64,000 nt of DNA, from the NCBI RefSeq assembly GCF_003265705.1, contig NW_020312828.1, positions 58,245,455 to 58,309,454 of the forward strand, in the 5' to 3' direction. Position numbers and translations under genes: made by a program. How positions within the stretch are numbered: the stretch's first letter is position 1; each line of letters starts with the position of its first letter. Source of the DNA: Callorhinus ursinus (Eukaryota; Chordata; Mammalia; Carnivora; Otariidae). The notes below the pieces were generated by a model. It did not search any database, was not told where the DNA came from, and was given only the letters and a program-made list of their open reading frames with translations. Shown here piece after piece: positions 1 through 12,954 of this stretch.

Positions 1-2271
1 AATTTGTGATGAAAGAGATGTTATTGTACATCAGCTCATCTACTTCCTTCTGTTTGCTTCCAGTATGAAACATCTTTTTCTAAGCTTTGACAACCCTCTT
101 CCTCCTTCCTTTCCATGGTCCCTATCATGAGATAGACTGACATATTTATTATATATCTACTGGTTTAATATTTGCAATGAAAGACCATAAATAGAATAAT
201 TAATAGAGAACCCCTGTTGCTTTATTTTGTAGCCTACGTTGTATGCTAATTATGCGATTAATAGAACTAAGAAATAGTATGTAAAAACCTGTCTTGGGAA
301 TGAAAAGGCATGAGAGTGAGTTCATGGAGCTCTGTATTATTCTAAAGTTTGCATGTGTGTGAAACAGAAATAGCTATAAGGACATCATACACCTGATTTT
401 TTCTTTCTCCCAGCCTCTTAAAATTTGCCTGCCTTATGAAGTTCAGTAACACTAAATTTTTATGACTGTTAATGTACAAAATCCCTGTTACACATTTTTC
501 TTTATTAAAGAGGTTCTTCAAGTGTGATCTGCCTATGACTGGTAGGTAGTCTTAAGAAACTCTTGTCAAGACGTCCACAAGCTCAAAACTATTTTTATAA
601 TACTAAGAGATTATTTACCTTTTCCACTATGTTGACATATGTACTGATGGTGTAAAAACAATGATATATAAAAAAATAATGGTTCCTTAGTACAAATCAA
701 GGTAGTAGCCCCAAAAAGTACTAGTTGTCATTATGTTCTTCACTTCAGGAAATTGTCTTTAAAAAAAAAAAAAGCAGATCCATTTAAGATTGTCCTTGTC
801 TAAACACAAAAATTAATGATTGTACTTAATGTTAACCCTGAGTAAATGTGTTTTTTAATATTCTGTGTGACACAAGGGCAAGTAGACTGAAAACACTTCT
901 GATGCAGAGATAAGGATGATGGTTGTATTGAAGAAAATGCTTGTGTGATTATGAGATTCATGAGCGGAGTTGGCCATCTTTTAATGGAACACCATTTTTA
1001 TTTGAAAAAACAAGTGGCAGACAAAATTTGATTATTCAGACTTGGGCATTAGACTGACATTTTCTGAAAAAAATAAATGTCTGTCTGTTGTGAAAAACAA
1101 ATTATAATATTTATTGCCAACTCTAAGATTCAAGCTCTTAAGAGAAAATTAGATTTGGGGGAAACTTGTGTCATCAGAGATTGACAGTTTATAGACTGAA
1201 TACTTAGGTCTCTTTCTGAAGAAAGCAGTGTTAATAATGATTGTGATTATTTTGGATACTATATAATGAATTGTGTCAAAATATGAGAGATCTGCCTAAC
1301 TCCGTAAACCAATATTTTGCAGACGACCAACTCTTGATGTTGCATTGCATGAAATTAAAAAAAATATGAAATGGCAATGCAAAATGTTACAAAATTATGC
1401 ATGAATAAATGAGCCAGTCAAAGTGTTAGATAGAATACAAAATTTTCCATGATATGATTTGGTATTCCACATTACAGTAAACCTTTAAGAAATTCTGACT
1501 TAAGTGTTGTTTAGTAACAAAGAGAATTTTGATTATTTTAATAAATGTTAAAATATCCTTCTTCTTCCTTACTGTTATGCCTATATGAGGCCAGATTTTC
1601 TTCATATATTTTAACCAAAAATTATAAAACTACATGTTGAAATGCAGACACAGGTATTACAAACCAGCTAACTTCTATTAAGCCAAACATTTAAAAAAAA
1701 TTGTAAAAAATTTAAACAATGCTTTTTTTACAGACTTTTCTTTTGTGTTAGAAAATATAGTTATTTTTCACAAAAATTGGTTGTTAATACATAATGAGCT
1801 TATTGTTATATTTAATAACAATATTTTAAAATAATCATTTGCTGTTATTAATACAATAAATATTGATAGAACTAAGCGACCTAACCACTCTTCGCATTCC
1901 TCAAAAATTTTCAAGTTAATAAAGGGTTCCCAAGAACAAAAATTGCTAGAACTTCTGCTTTATTACATTTTCACCTTCAGAGAACATATAAGTGTCTCCA
2001 TATTTGACTTACAGCAGAGCTAGTTTGTACAAAAATTTTCCAATTATCATCCTTAGGGATGTGTGAATTTTATACTACTAAAAATGGAATTTAAAAAGGA
2101 GAAACATTTTTATGTCATCTTATAATTTCAGTAGATACTAAACTTCGATGTTAGAATATTTACACAATTTTGATCAAGTTTTATTAAGGAATTTTTTTTA
2201 ACTCTTGGTAAATCACTTAAGATTGATATAACTCAGTTTGCCATTATAAAAACTACCTCCATTATTCTTAC
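1..2271. other. AT-rich DNA, no recognised feature
   Basis: Read on both strands. No open frame of note, no SINE or L1 landmarks and no RNA gene were seen. Only short A and T runs are present, for example the A run near 761-773. It is probably unique or very old decayed intergenic sequence. Confidence 0.6.
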
Positions 2272-2519
2272 TAAATTATCATGTGTCAGGGACCCCTGAG
2301 TGGCTCAGTCAGTTAAGTGTCTGCCTTCGGCTCAGGTCATGCTCCAGGGTCCTGGGATCGAGTCCTGCAACAGGTTCCTTGCTCAGCGGGGAGCCTGCTT
2401 CTCCCTCTTCCCACTACTCCTGCTTGTGTTCCCTCTCTCACCGTGTCTCTCTCTGTCAAATAAATAAATAAAATCTTTTTAAAAAAGCTTATAAAAATAA
2501 ATAAATTATCATGTGTCAG
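2272..2519 (+). mobile_element. CAN-SINE with perfect 18 bp target-site duplication
   Basis: The body is about 2290-2501. It has the tRNA-derived head (gagtggctcag), the central gctcaggtcatg block, a CT-rich stretch ending in ctctgtcaaataaataaat, and an A-rich tail. The flanks taaattatcatgtgtcag at 2272-2289 and 2502-2519 are identical, which marks the insertion exactly. The head differs from consensus (acccctgag instead of gcctgg). The short open frame across it has no coding meaning. Confidence 0.95.
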
Positions 2520-3910
2520 AATAACACATACTTGTCAAAAAAGTTTTCATGTGTTGATTCCACAGAAATCCTAAAGATAATAATATAAATCCATACAAGT
2601 GGTATACATGAGAATGGATAATGAATATCTTAAGAGGATATGGAAAAGCAAAGAAAATATTAAAATTTAAAATATTTACTATTGTTTAGTTAATTTAAGG
2701 ATAAGAGATGAAATACAGTAATGTTCAAAATGTTTATAGTAATAAAATTATTTATAGAAAAAAGATTGTGCTGGAAAGATAAGGCTTTGGGTATAAAATT
2801 AAATAATAAAATAATATTATATATAAAATTTTCCAGTTTTCAAGAGCCATGGTATTTAAATTGCTTTTCAAGAAAAAGTAGCAGTAAGGCTCATTACATA
2901 AACAATAAGAATGAAACCATCTATAAAAGTATCAGAATGTTTAGAAAGAAATTTCCTTAAAGTATATTGCAAACCTTTCAAAATTTCCACAATAATCTAC
3001 ATTACAATTAAATATAACATAGTTTATCTTGAGTGTTCTAATTTAATATTATGTAGTTTATCTTATATCTGTTGAACTTATTATTTTAAAATTTATTTCA
3101 CATGTATAGTCATTTTAAGAGTCAGATGTAAACCTGACCCGATTTCAAGGACTTCTTATTTATAAGTATATTTATATATTATTCTATGTCTGTCTTCAAC
3201 TAGTCAGATCTTGAAAGTAAAGATAATGATGGTAATGCTACCTAACATTTCTTGAGGGTCTAGTATACACAGACATGTGGGCAAGTACTGTCTATTATCT
3301 GTAAACTTCCAACTACTCCGTGCTGTACAGATTGACACAGCTAATAGGACACAATCTCCTTTGCAGTCATGGTCCCTGGGATAAAGAATATGAGGATACA
3401 ATAGAAAGACATTTTTTATCTGGCAGATAATTAACTGTATGGTGTTCAACTCAGTAACATAGGAGTCAAACTATGTGTTGTTCCCAGACTGATTCAGATA
3501 ATTTTATATAATTTATACAATTTCTAAATTATAAAATTTTAACCAGTTATCTGTCAACAGTTGCATCCCTATCTGAAAACAGCCTCTAAACTATCCAGAG
3601 GCAGATAAAAGGACAGGAAAGAAAATACCTTATCAGAATGTTCAGTTGGTTGCTGCATTTTAATATTCTAATTGGGTTGATGTTATCTATTAATACCTGA
3701 AATATTCCATACCTTCCTTCCTCCTATCCAAAGTAAAAATAAATAGATAAATAAATAAATTCCTAATTTCTAAATTTTGCATAACAAATAATGGAAAATG
3801 CACATTTTCTTAACATTATAGTATATGAACTTGTTATATTTATTTTTCTGTTGGCAGGGATTTAAATTGTTCTCAAATTTTTATCTTACAAAGTATTCTG
3901 CTAAGCAGAT
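2520..3910. other. AT-rich DNA with one MIR-like trace
   Basis: Apart from the MIR-like segment near 3222-3310 and a (TAAA)n-like run near 3740-3762, nothing is recognised. The 79-codon open frame at 2721-2960 is composed of AT-rich codons and shows no domain. It is treated as chance. Confidence 0.5.
3222..3310 (-). repeat. MIR-like SINE remnant
   Basis: The plus-strand text has the order expected of the reverse complement of MIR: a stretch resembling taatgctacctaacattt, then a degraded version of the 'increasing age, activity, size' region around gggcaagtactgtctattat. The match is diverged and the ends are uncertain. Confidence 0.4.
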
Positions 3911-4282
3911 TTTTTTTAATTAACATATAATGTATTGTTTGTTTCAGGGGTATAGGTCTGTGATTCCACAGTCTTACACAATTCACAGCGCTCACCATAG
4001 CACATACCCTCCCCAGTGTCCATCACCCAGCCACCCCATCCCTCCCACCCTGCCTCTACTCCAGCAACCCTTGGTTTGTTCTGAGATGTGTCTCTTATGC
4101 TTTGTCTCCTTCTCTGGTTTCATCTTGTTTCATTTATCCCTCCCTTCCCCTATGATCCTCTGTCTTGTTTCTCAAATTTCTCATATCAGTGAGATCATAT
4201 GATACATGTCTTTCTCTGATTGACTTATTTCATTTAGCATAACACCCTCTAGTTCCATCCACATCATTGCAAATGGCATGAT

Positions 4283-4433
4283 TTTAATTTTTGATGACTG
4301 CATCATAATAGTCCAAAATAAAAAGATTTTATTTTTTGATGACTGCATCACAATAGTCCATCATAATAGTCCATAATAGTCCATAATAGTCCATTTATAT
4401 ATTTATATATTTGTGTGTGTGTGTGTGTGTGTG
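4283..4433. repeat. Duplicated segment, 11 bp tandem repeat and TG run inside the L1
   Basis: The stretch tttttgatgactgcatca occurs near 4288 and again near 4334. It is followed by repeated cataatagtc units (about 4363-4393) and a (TG)n run at about 4411-4433. This appears to be slippage or local duplication after insertion of the L1. Confidence 0.8.
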
Positions 4434-4499
4434 TATACACACAACATCTTCTTTATGCATTCATCTGTTGATAGACATCTTGGATCTGTCCATAGTTTA

Positions 4500-4855
4500 G
4501 CTTTTGTGGACATTGCTGCTATAAACATTGGGGTGCACATGACCCTTCAGATCACTACATTTGTATCTTTGGGGTAAATACCCAGTAGTGCAATTGCTGG
4601 GTCGTAGGGTAGCTCTATTTTCAACTTTTTGAGGAACCTCCATACTGTTTTCCAGAGTGGCTGCACCAGCTTGCATTCCCACCAACAGTGTAGGAGGGTT
4701 CCCCTTTCTCTGCATCCTCGCCAACATCTGTCGTTTCCTGACTTGTTAATTTTAGCCATTCTGACTGGTGTGAGGTGGTATCTCACTGAGGTTTTGACTT
4801 GTATATCCCTGATGCTGAGCGATGTTGAGCACTTTTTCATGTGTCTGTTGGCCAG
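4500..4855 (-). pseudogene. L1 ORF2 C-terminal remnant (broken)
   Basis: The minus-strand open frame at 4547-4840 gives 97 codons. It carries L1 ORF2 C-terminal landmarks, including [11 protein letters not shown], a Cys-containing stretch [38 protein letters not shown] and LLGIYP. ORF2 encodes the endonuclease and reverse transcriptase of this non-LTR retrotransposon; only the Cys-rich tail is left here. A stop follows the LLGIYP region, while ORF2-like residues continue in frame after it (CTPMFIAAMS). The fragment has no enzymatic domain and is dead. Confidence 0.9.
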
Positions 4856-6043
4856 AAAATACGCATTCTTAACTCTTTACCTAAATTCAGATGCAAAGGC
4901 AAAATTATATAGTGAAGACTAACACAATTAAGTGTAAAGAATGAAAACATTACAAATATAGATACAAATTATGGTAATTTGAGACAAGAAGATCTTTTAG
5001 AGCACAGAAAAACTTAGGAAGTTAGATTTTATATTACATTATTTTCTCTTTGAGTTCATTTCTAATTAACTCACAAGTTAGGATTTTAGTGTGTGCAAGA
5101 GCAATGCTTGCAGGAATTCATGTTTGGAAGGGCCCTTTTGATTATACCACACAGCCTCCTGCAAATTGTCCTTTCAGTTTGTTTGTTTGTTTGTTTGTTT
5201 GTTTGTTTTGGCTAATAAGATTTTCTCAACAGCAATTTAAGAAAAATAAATAGCTATGTCACTGCTCTTCTTTACCCCATGCCACTAAACAGAGAGTGGG
5301 TAGGAAAATTAGCAAGAATTGATGGAGAATGTAGTTTTTAAGTAAACTGTAGAATTTTTGATACTCTTTCATTTGATGATAAACTGCAACAAAAGAGTAA
5401 GCCTTAATATGCATCAGTCACTATGCTATAAGGATTTTTGAAATTTTAAAGCCAATGGTCAACTTATAGGGGAGAAACAAGCTTAATGTTTTTATTTTTG
5501 TTTGCAATTAATTAGCAAATACTTAAATATAATAATTATACTTGAAAGTATGTAAGCTATGTAAAAATATATTTAAATAAATATATAAATTATATTTATT
5601 TTAAATGTACAAAAATAAATATAATAATTATATTTATTGAACTGTGAACTCTGCTAGATGTTGGAAATGCAAAAGTAAAAAAGCTTATAGCCCAGAGGGA
5701 ATACAAGTATGCCAGTAAGTAAAATTAAGCTAGTTGCATTACTTGGGGTAATATCCCACAGGGAAAGAAGTTATTGTATCTTCTTTAGAAGCCTAGTTCA
5801 AAAGTATTATGTGTTTATGTGTGTGAGCACACATATATATTTATGTATGTATATATTTATATTCTTTGCCATTCTGAAGCTAACTCAAAGACTTACTTGG
5901 TATAATATGCCCTTCTGCAATCTATCTGAAGTATTCTTACTAAAACACATCAGGGAGCTGATTTTGTTGGGTTTCTTTTTGTTGTTGTTGTTGTTGTAAT
6001 TTTTTTATTCAAAATATACAGAAGATGAGATTTTTATACATTT
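4856..6043. other. AT-rich DNA with simple repeats
   Basis: Nothing gene-like was seen. A (TTTG)n run lies at 5178-5209, TA-rich stretches at about 5515-5640, and a (GTT)n run at about 5977-5997. The open frames here are short and run through the simple repeats. Confidence 0.6.
5178..5209. repeat. (TTTG)n microsatellite
   Basis: Uninterrupted TTTG units, about eight copies. Confidence 0.95.
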
Positions 6044-6223
6044 TAGGATTTTTTCAGAGACATTATTTATTTGAAAGAGAGAGAGAGAATGGGGGTGGGA
6101 GTGGCAGAGGGAGAGGGCTGAACAGGGAGCCAGAAGTGGGGCTTGATCCTAGGACCCTAGGATCATGACCTAAGCCCAAGGCAGATGCATAACCACTTGA
6201 ATGACCGAGGCACCGCTAGGATT
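6044..6223 (-). mobile_element. Old CAN-SINE
   Basis: The body is about 6051-6216 in reverse orientation. It contains the A/G-rich stretch, cagggagcc, ggggcttgatcc, aggaccc and atcatgacct, and ends in a degraded head (ccgaggcacc). The probable target-site duplication is taggatt at 6044-6050 and 6217-6223. It is diverged, so it is an older copy than those at 2290 or 29077. Confidence 0.85.
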
Positions 6224-8692
6224 AATTTTTAAGTAAAAATGCCATTTTGGACAATAATCAAAATTGAGGAAAAATAGAAGATTCACTTTATTCCAATATT
6301 GATTTTTATGAATTTTAGAAATGGATTTGTGCATATGCAAATGATGAGGAGATAGAAGTGACTTGTGAGAATCACCAGTTGCATGATCAACAAATAGAAG
6401 TCACAAGTTTTCCCAAGACAGGTGTTGGCTCTCTGACAACCAAGACAACCCACCTGTATAGCATAATTTTATCCATCAGTTGGCTGATGCAAGAGTCAAA
6501 ATATGATGATAAAATTTGGCAATCAATATCTAAAGAGATAAATTAAACTTACCCAATTAGAGATACTAATATGTAATATAAAAATAGAATCAAATAAAAC
6601 AATAAAATATAATGAGTTTCTTCTGTTGTCATAGAATAGTGATTAAGTGATATATACATTATGGTACCCTACAGATAAAGTAAGATTACATGCATAGGAA
6701 GTTACTAAATAAATCTGGTGTGCATTTGAGTTGGTTGTTCTATTTTCAGTTAATCTGGGAAACTCAAGTAAACATCTAGTCAAAGAAATCAACATGTAGA
6801 GCACATGTTTACTAAAACTTTTACTTTTATTGTATGTTAGTATGTGATCATATGATCATATGATTATATGGTCATAAGAGTATTATGATAGTATACTAGA
6901 TAGAACGTGTATAAAGCATGACAATGTGTTTTATTTTCCAATCATCATTGTTGTTTCACTACATATGTTTTCTAACTGAAGCACACTAAATAGACTGGGA
7001 ATAACTAGGTACTTGGGACAATATGCTAGTGTTCAAACTGTCTTTAGGAGGTAGGAAAGTCTAAAGTTAACTTAACAAGTTAAAATCTAGACGTAGAGCA
7101 TATGAGATCATTCCCTTAGGGAAGAAATGTATCATCTAAAAATAAGTCAGTCTTATCTATCATAGGATTTACTGTGGTTTTCTTATTTCTTTTCGAGCAC
7201 CCATAATTAATGCTGCAGCAACCTGAAGAAAAGGCAACTCAGTCTCACTTTTATTTGTGTTTACTTTTACTGAATAAAAAGAAAATTCATTAAAGTGTTT
7301 CTTTTATTATTTTTTACTGTCAAATACAGAAGTAGAAAAGATTTCATATATATGACAACATATTTGGAAAGGTGAACCATAAATGCATATTTCAGTGGAA
7401 ATTTGATTTTTATAATATAAAATTATAAATCCAATTATTAAGAAGTCTTGCAACTAAGAGAAGCACAGAGGAATTGTATGAATTCTTGTCATTGCATATT
7501 TCTCTGCGGGGATTGTTGTATAGTTAAGCTTTCATGTGAATAGAGATATATAGCTAGATCTATAGATTTATATAGAGGTATATATAGATATTTATCTATA
7601 GTATATATAGATATTACATATATCTATATATTATCCTGTTGAACGACCTGTGGTCTGGTTGTGTTTCTGCTACTTATTGGTAATGTTATTTTAAAAAGTC
7701 ATTTAATTTCCCTTGAAGCAGGATCCAATGGGATATTAAATGTGACTTATTTATCTGGACTTTGGCCAAAAATAATAGGTTCAAGAACATTTGCGTAAGA
7801 CAGTCCAAGAAATTATGAAACCTACTGTGTGACTCTTAGTTCATCCCTCTTCTAGAGTTTATAAGAAAAGTCAAGGAGACTAATCAAGAGATGACAGAAG
7901 TGGGGATTTCATACGGAGAATTGACAGTATATAGTCCACATTAGTGCATAGCTCTGTGGGGAAAGAAATGGCCACATTCACCCATGTTCCAAAATAACTA
8001 AGGTGGGCTTTAGAGAAATTTAAAGCAGATTGACATTGGTTTCCTTGGACTTGGGTGTGTCATATGAACTGGTTCTTACTCATATTTTAAAAAGTCTGAA
8101 GACCAGGGCTGGCTAGACCTATCCCTGATTTCAGAAAGAAGAGTAAAGGCAAGAATGGAAGTACAGCCATCACTAATGGCATGACAAAGATTTCTACTTC
8201 CTACTGGTTGCAGATGGATGCCAAGAATGAATACGCAATCAAATTATTTTGAAAAGGGCTTTCATCCAAGGATATAAAAGAGGTGGAAGTGACAGTAAAA
8301 AGAAAGTTTATGTGGAGTGGTTGGCCAAATAGCTGGGGGGGAGAGGGAAGGAGTAAGTAGTTAGCAATGAAAATAATCAACTGCATGACCAAGAAAGAGA
8401 CTAAGTTCCATAATAATACACAAAAGCTTTTTGGGTGAGGAAAAAGACTGCATTAAGATAGCTACCATACATGAGGGTGACTGCCAAGAAAGAACCACTG
8501 ATATGTTGTAACACGAGGAAATTTTTTCCTCCTTCCCCTCTTGCAAACCTGTTCATTCCTTGAAAGCTCAGAGAATGGGGGTAAATGGCCAAGGCAAAAA
8601 AAATAATGAATAAAAGCACACCCATTTTTTTGTCTATCCCTTATAGCCTTTGGAGCCTGAGTTAGGCCTGAACTTGAAGGAAGAAAGTATTT
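6224..8692. other. AT-rich DNA, no recognised feature
   Basis: No gene or clear repeat family was recognised. Short repeats of the type catatgatcatatgat occur near 6846-6872, and a TA-rich low-complexity block lies at 7535-7640. The overlapping minus-strand open frames at 8201-8625 lack any recognisable domain and are probably chance. Confidence 0.5.
7535..7640. repeat. TATAGA-rich low-complexity block
   Basis: A run of imperfect tatata and tagata units, rich in self-complementary words. It may form hairpins. No function is implied. Confidence 0.8.
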
Positions 8693-8919
8693 AAAATAGG
8701 TAAGAGATAGGGGTGCCTGGGTGGCTCAGTTGGTTAAGCGACTGCCTTCGGCTCAGGTCATGATCCTGGAGTCCGAGGATTGAGTCCCGCATCGGGCTCC
8801 CCGCTCAAGTGGGGAGTCTGCTTCTCCCTCTGACCCTCCCCCCTCTCATGTGCACTCTCTCTCTCATTCTCTCCCTCAAATAAATAAATAAAATATTTAA
8901 AAAAATAGGTAAGAGATAG
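8693..8919 (+). mobile_element. CAN-SINE with perfect 18 bp target-site duplication
   Basis: The body is about 8711-8901 and is close to consensus: ggggtgcctgggtggctcag head, gactgccttcggctcagg, tcccgcatcgggctcc, a CT-rich stretch and an AAATAAATAAATAAAAT tail. The flanks aaaataggtaagagatag at 8693-8710 and 8902-8919 are identical. It is a relatively young copy. Confidence 0.97.
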
Positions 8920-10369
8920 ATATTAGATTTTACTAGACTTTTAAAAACTGAAAAGTTAATATCTTGAAGTTATTGGAAAATCTTGCTTAGGTTTAACTAT
9001 CAGCAGTGATAAGACAGACTAATGCTTTCTATGGTATACATAATAAAGAGAATAATGTTTCTCCCACACAAACTCAATGAAAGATATAGTCAGTTGGTTT
9101 TGGTAGAAAACATTTATTAATTGTTTTCTCTTGCCTATTCATGTAAATGCTTTAGTGTATATATATTGATCTTTCAGTAATCATAAATGGTGGATATGAT
9201 TAATATACCATCTGACAGAAATACAGACAGACTTAAAGTGATTAAGTAATACTTCTAAAGGTATACAGCCAATAAAAGAGAATGCCTGCATTTTGACCAA
9301 GGTCAATCTGACTCCAAAGTATTGACTATGCTCTATTAGACCATTTCTTAGTCTCATTTAATATACTCTCTGCAAATATATTATTAGCCAAACTTTACAA
9401 CCAGAATAATTTATACTCATCTGACCTGACTCCAGAGTAAAATAAAAAAGGGGCAATATCTTCCTGGCATCACTTTTATGAATGCCTTTCCCCAGGGCTA
9501 TTTTATAAATTCATTATATGGAAGAGATACAGAGTGGGACATGATAAATATCACCTGTGCGCCTCCATCTCAACATAAAAATTCTCCTGACTTGTCTTAA
9601 AAACTGAGTCAAGAGGACAACTGTAAATATTTATATTAATGGATCAAGGTTTAGTAAAAAAAATTTACCCATGTGGCAGGTTTAGAAAATTGTATTAGTC
9701 TTTGTTTCCACTTGATCCCATATAGCTCTAAATAAAATCTCAGACTTTATCCCTGAAACTTAGCAAATGATAATTAGATTTTGAAGCAGTTTTCTCAGTT
9801 TACTCTTTTAAGGTTGGTGATTCCCAACACCGATGTAAAATTCATATGGTTCAGTGAGTATTTTACCTTTCTAATGCACTTTTGCCAAAGAGGACTTCAG
9901 ATGGAACTAAGATTCCATTTCAATAGGGTAATAGTTTAATTGAAGTAACCAATCTTTCCCCAATCATTATAGCAGGTGTCCATCAGTGCACTGTACAAAT
10001 CAAGACATATTGTTACAAAATAAATTGCTAAAAAAAAAATCATCCAAAATCTAATTTACAAAACCTGCATGATAGTTTTTAAAGTTTCTTTTTAAGGACT
10101 ACAGGTGCACAGAATTGGTTTAATTAAAATCCTTTCTTCCTGAAGTGTATCTTCATTTTCCATGAATGATATTATTTTATTTTATTTTATTCTTATTGTT
10201 TTACTTTACTTTATTCTCTAACAGTAGAATGAGTACTTATATACCCCAAACCAGAGCATAACTAATAATTTGTACATACTTGTGTGCTCACTTTTACCAT
10301 CTCCATGCATCTCTCTCATTGTAAACATTCTAATTTTTGCTTTATTATTTTCTTACTTTGTGTATTGTG
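8920..10369. other. Intergenic stretch with only a MIR trace
   Basis: Apart from the MIR at 9170-9345 and a (TTTTA)n-like run near 10170-10215, nothing was recognised. Confidence 0.55.
9170..9345 (-). repeat. MIR remnant
   Basis: The plus-strand text follows the reverse complement of MIR: a taagt-type 'account for prior activity' segment (gtgattaagtaatacttcta), a degraded 'gtcacacagcta' segment (gtatacagccaa), then gacc-aaggtcaatctgactc and a tgctct end. It is old and diverged. Confidence 0.6.
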
Positions 10370-11105
10370 CTACAAATTTTGATTGTGCTATTGTGTGCAG
10401 TTTAATATCACTGATTTTCATGACTGTGTAATAATTTATTATGTACGTATGATGATTTGGTAATCAAATCTCCTGCCAGCGGGCACTTAACTTGTATTTT
10501 TTCTGGATTAATTTTTTTTTTACTATTGCAGAAGAAGTGATAAGAATGTTAGGGGTGCCTGGATGGCTCAGTTGGTTAAGCATCCAACTCTTGATTTCAG
10601 CTCAGGTCACGATCCCAGGTGGTGAAATTGAGCCCTGCATCAGGCTCCATGCTCGGTGTGGGCATGAAGCCTCCTTAAGATTTTCTCTCTCCATCTCTCT
10701 CCCTGTGCCTCCCCCTGCCCCCAACACATATGCATGAGTGCACATACTCTCTCTCTCTCAAAAACAAATGTTATCATATATGCTCCCCGATATATATGTG
10801 CAAGGAGTTATGTGCTAGGATGTATGGTAGGCAATGTTCAATATTTCTCAAATTGTTTTCCAAAGGTTATACCAATTTTTACCCCAAAGTAGCAATCTGT
10901 AAGAGATTCAGTCAGCCATTGGCCTCTGAAATATTTGATATATTTGGTATATTGATCCTGAATTTTCTACTAACTGATTAAATGTAAAATATTATCTCAT
11001 TGTAACCTCAATCTGCATTTCCCTGATCACTATGAACGCTTAATTAAGCTTTTATATATTAATTGGCCATGTTTTTTTCTTTTTGTATTCTTTATTCACT
11101 TCATT
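10370..11105 (-). mobile_element. Old L1 (L1M-type) ORF2/3' segment, split by a SINE
   Basis: On the plus strand the text resembles the reverse complement of an old L1: aaattgttttccaaaggtta, a degraded 'accaatttacactcccacc', gtaaaatattatctcattgt, atctgcatttccctgatcac and attggccatg. The CAN-SINE at 10552-10766 interrupts it. It is strongly diverged and carries no usable frame. Confidence 0.65.
10545..10773 (+). mobile_element. Older CAN-SINE inside an old L1
   Basis: The body is about 10552-10766: ggggtgcctggatggctcag head, a variant middle (catccaactcttgatttcag) and a CT-rich end with a short A tail. The probable short duplication is aatgtta at 10545-10551 and 10767-10773. The middle sequence belongs to a different subfamily from the copies at 8711 or 20748. 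Confidence 0.9.
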
Positions 11106-11426
11106 TAAAAAATTCTAGTGATTATACTGAATTATCCCAAAATGCCAGAACCTGGTGATTCTCCAAACACATATTAAGTGTTTGGATTGAGGTACTTCTA
11201 AAAACAACAAAATATAAAATAGTCTTAAATAAAATAAAAGAAAATGACTTTGCTTTTTGGCTGCTCGCTGGGCCAATAAAGTAGCCCCATTATGTTCTGT
11301 AAACATACTTGTTATTTAAAAGAATATATACCATCATTATAAGCTTAGTTTATAATAATCCAAATTACAAATATATGAATTATAGAATAGAATACTAAGC
11401 CTAGAAATAAATTATATTCTATGATA

Positions 11427-11503
11427 TTTCATTTCAGATAAAGAAAGCATTGCATTCTATTAAGCAGTATTTTGTTTCAGATACAGCATTGCATTTTATT
11501 ATA
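11427..11503. repeat. Imperfect tandem duplication, about 41 bp period
   Basis: The motif tttcagata...gcattgcatt...tatta occurs at 11427-11463 and again at 11469-11503. Both copies hold the same order of words with small deletions. Confidence 0.7.
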
Positions 11504-12954
11504 TACAACTTATTAATAGTTATCTGTATATGATAAAAACATATATAGATATTTAAAGAACATAAGTGCCTAGTAGATAACTAGGCAAAGAAGATAAATA
11601 GGCAGTTTGCAAAGAAAAAAAACAAAATGAAACTAACAAAGAAAAGGTGAATGGTTAATCTTTATAGTCATCAAATAAAGTGCAAATTAACACATAGTAT
11701 AATTTTATGCTTCTTTAGAAAAATGGATTCTAATTCTCACTGTGGGCAGGGATGAGTCAAGCAGGTACCCCATATACTGTTACTACGGGTTCCAATGTGT
11801 ATAACATTGGAGGGAAAGTGGATTATGAAAATGAATTAGGAACCATAATGTTTCATAACCTTGGCATAGGAACTGGCTTCCAGGAAACGATCTTAAAAAA
11901 ATAAAGAAAGAAAAATAACTGTAAGGTAAAACTTCTCATGGTATTAATTTAATTATGGACAGCTATAAATAGCTTAGACACTGAATATATATGTGAAATT
12001 AAGTTAAATTATCCCTTGAGGCAGGAAGTCCTTCTCTATATTCCCCAGCTATATAATTTCAGTCATCTATCTGTAGCATCTGTTTAATTCAGGGATGGGC
12101 TTCCGACACCCTCAACCTATCCCTACCCTTTGACTCAGTCCTGACTTAATCTGTCTTTTCTATATGGCCTCACAGTATCCTGTGAATGACTTATCTTCAT
12201 TAGAGCTTTCATTTAATTTCCTGGAAAGTAATGCAGATGTCAGCCAGGCACTTTTGGCTCTTTTGCATCGAGGTAGACTTATTATTGCCTCAATTTCTCT
12301 ATTTGCAAATGCAAGGCTATTCTCAAGATTTATGGAAAACATACTTTTTTGTGTTCAGCTCTGGGCTACTGCTCCATGATAGCCATCCCTGTCCAGGCGA
12401 AAATGAAGGGAAACCACTTATTCCACAAGTGTCCACTAACCTTCTGATATCTTTTTCAGCAGTTTTGAGTTTACATCTCAGGAAAGTGAGTATTTCAAAT
12501 TGTTTACAGAAATTTCTACTCTGCCTTTCTACCATTCCATCAAGGAATTTCTACCACTTCTCCCCTCACTAAGCGTAGTTGTCTGACTTGTAATCTCTGT
12601 TGCCTTTTTTTCACACACCTAATGCCCTTTCCTTCTCAGGATCAAAGTCAAATTTCTCTCACTGTCTCATTTTCTCCGTCCAGGTAATTCTGCCATCTCC
12701 CTTCTTACCTCAGATACCCCTACATCTATACCATGGATACATGTGTCATTTGTTGCCTGAATTATTTTATAAAGTTATTTTTCTAAGCAGACAATTATTT
12801 AGAAAATAACATTTTTACCATGTATGTATTTTTTTACTGTTATTTATTATAGATATATGTTTACCTGTCACTTCTCTTATTCATTATGAATTCAATAAAG
12901 TCAGATGGCACTACTCTTTTAAGTTGTTACACATGACATCTTGAAAAATACTTT

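Larger units (their letters stand above)
3911..4855 (-). mobile_element. 5'-truncated carnivore L1, 3' end plus ORF2 C-terminus
   Basis: The left end is a T run (reverse of the poly-A tail) followed by the reverse complement of the carnivore L1 3' UTR (ttaacatataatgtattgtt and onward). The 3' UTR runs to about 4200, and ORF2 sequence continues to about 4855. The same 3' UTR occurs on the plus strand at 61066-61220. The 5' part of the element, over 5 kb, is missing, as is usual for L1. No target-site duplication was found. Inside it is a duplicated segment with short tandem repeats (4283-4433). Confidence 0.93.

Noticed and set aside
2283..2471. Open frames across CAN-SINEs, also at 13261, 14537, 29025, 35968 and 55677
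   Set aside because: All give the same Leu/Ser-rich product of the SINE CT region, a shadow of the repeat.
8711..8790. tRNA gene at SINE heads
   Set aside because: The SINE heads descend from a tRNA and keep box-like words, but they lack an intact cloverleaf and are followed by the SINE body, so they are not tRNA genes.
12231..12572. 113-codon open frame on the plus strand
   Set aside because: It overlaps open frames in other phases and on the other strand, has no recognisable domain, and shows no splice or promoter context. It is probably chance in CT-rich DNA.
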